A DNA stretch of 12,587 nt. It comes from Ruminiclostridium sp. GTDB lineage: Bacteria > Bacillota_A > Clostridia > Oscillospirales > Ruminococcaceae. Both the position numbers and the translations under genes were made by a program. The stretch is from contig JAFZOA010000531.1 of the NCBI GenBank assembly GCA_017550775.1, forward strand, positions 1 through 12,587, given 5' to 3'. Below, piece by piece: positions 12,555 through 12,587 of the stretch. How positions within the stretch are numbered: the first letter of the stretch is position 1; every line of letters starts with the position of its first letter. Below the pieces are notes generated by a model. The model searched no databases. It saw only the letters and a list, made by a program, of their open reading frames with translations, and was not told the origin of the DNA.

Positions 12555-12587
12555 ATGAATAGTATAACATATATCGGGCTGGATGTC
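12555..12587 (+). CDS. IS110-family transposase, N-terminal fragment cut by window end
   Basis: Eleven codons read MNSITYIGLDV. The YIGLDV segment is the beta strand carrying the first catalytic aspartate of the RuvC-like DEDD domain of IS110 transposases, normally followed by H/SK. AAGGAGGAG lies 7 bases before the ATG. Only the start is visible, so the IS110 versus IS1111 subgroup cannot be settled. Confidence 0.7.
   Translation, partial: MNSITYIGLDV

Larger units (their letters stand above)
12468..12587 (+). mobile_element. Left end of an IS110-family insertion sequence (continues beyond window)
   Basis: The call rests on the transposase N-terminus at 12555 and its own promoter. The left boundary is uncertain; GTGACCCCTC at 12468 is a reasonable guess, because the divergent QueG-like gene's leader ends nearby. 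IS110 elements lack terminal inverted repeats of the usual kind, so the edge cannot be fixed from one end. Only about 85 bases precede the transposase, which may include part of a bridge-RNA-type non-coding end. Confidence 0.55.

Overview
The window looks like a chromosomal accessory region of a gut or rumen Firmicute, most probably a Ruminococcus-like member of the Oscillospiraceae. The grounds are moderate GC content, consensus sigma-A promoters, AGGAGG-type ribosome binding sites, threonine-rich linkers on secreted proteins, a BspA-type leucine-rich-repeat lipoprotein, Big_14-type Ig-like repeats and a DUF6809-like fragment. This is inferred from protein style; no rRNA or tRNA is present to confirm it.

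Layout. Positions 1-185 hold the 3' end of a small plus-strand gene and its terminator. Positions 205-5701 are minus-strand and carry two consecutive ECF sigma / membrane regulator modules. In transcription order these are ECF sigma A (5701-5201) with a zinc-finger anti-sigma factor (5208-3757), then ECF sigma B (3580-3083) with a large single-pass protein bearing three Ig-like repeats (3093-205). In both pairs the regulator start codon overlaps the sigma stop codon. An ECF-type promoter, probably autoregulatory, lies directly before sigma A, a near-consensus sigma-A promoter lies further upstream, and a third promoter serves module B. Positions 6009-7471 hold an LRR lipoprotein followed by a 39-residue mini-lipoprotein.

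Positions 7472-8036 carry no protein gene. They hold the LRR promoter, a strongly structured non-coding element with octamer repeats, and a second inverted-repeat element that runs into the 5' end of a serine hydrolase (8037-9260, plus strand). The hydrolase has lost its normal N-terminus and has four membrane helices placed inside its catalytic domain. A small ORF and a terminator follow.

Positions 9540-11130 (minus) encode an ABC-2-type permease and its ATPase. Positions 11280-12430 (minus) encode a PPC/DUF296 protein and a short QueG-like double [4Fe-4S] protein. From about 12468 to the window end is the left end of an IS110-family insertion sequence with its promoter and the first 11 codons of the transposase.

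Functionally the region centres on envelope sensing and surface functions: two sigma/anti-sigma signalling pairs, surface lipoproteins, a membrane-associated penicillin-binding-like hydrolase and an export or resistance-type ABC transporter. The repeats, gene fragments and IS mark it as rearranged. No CRISPR array, phage genes, tRNA or rRNA were seen.
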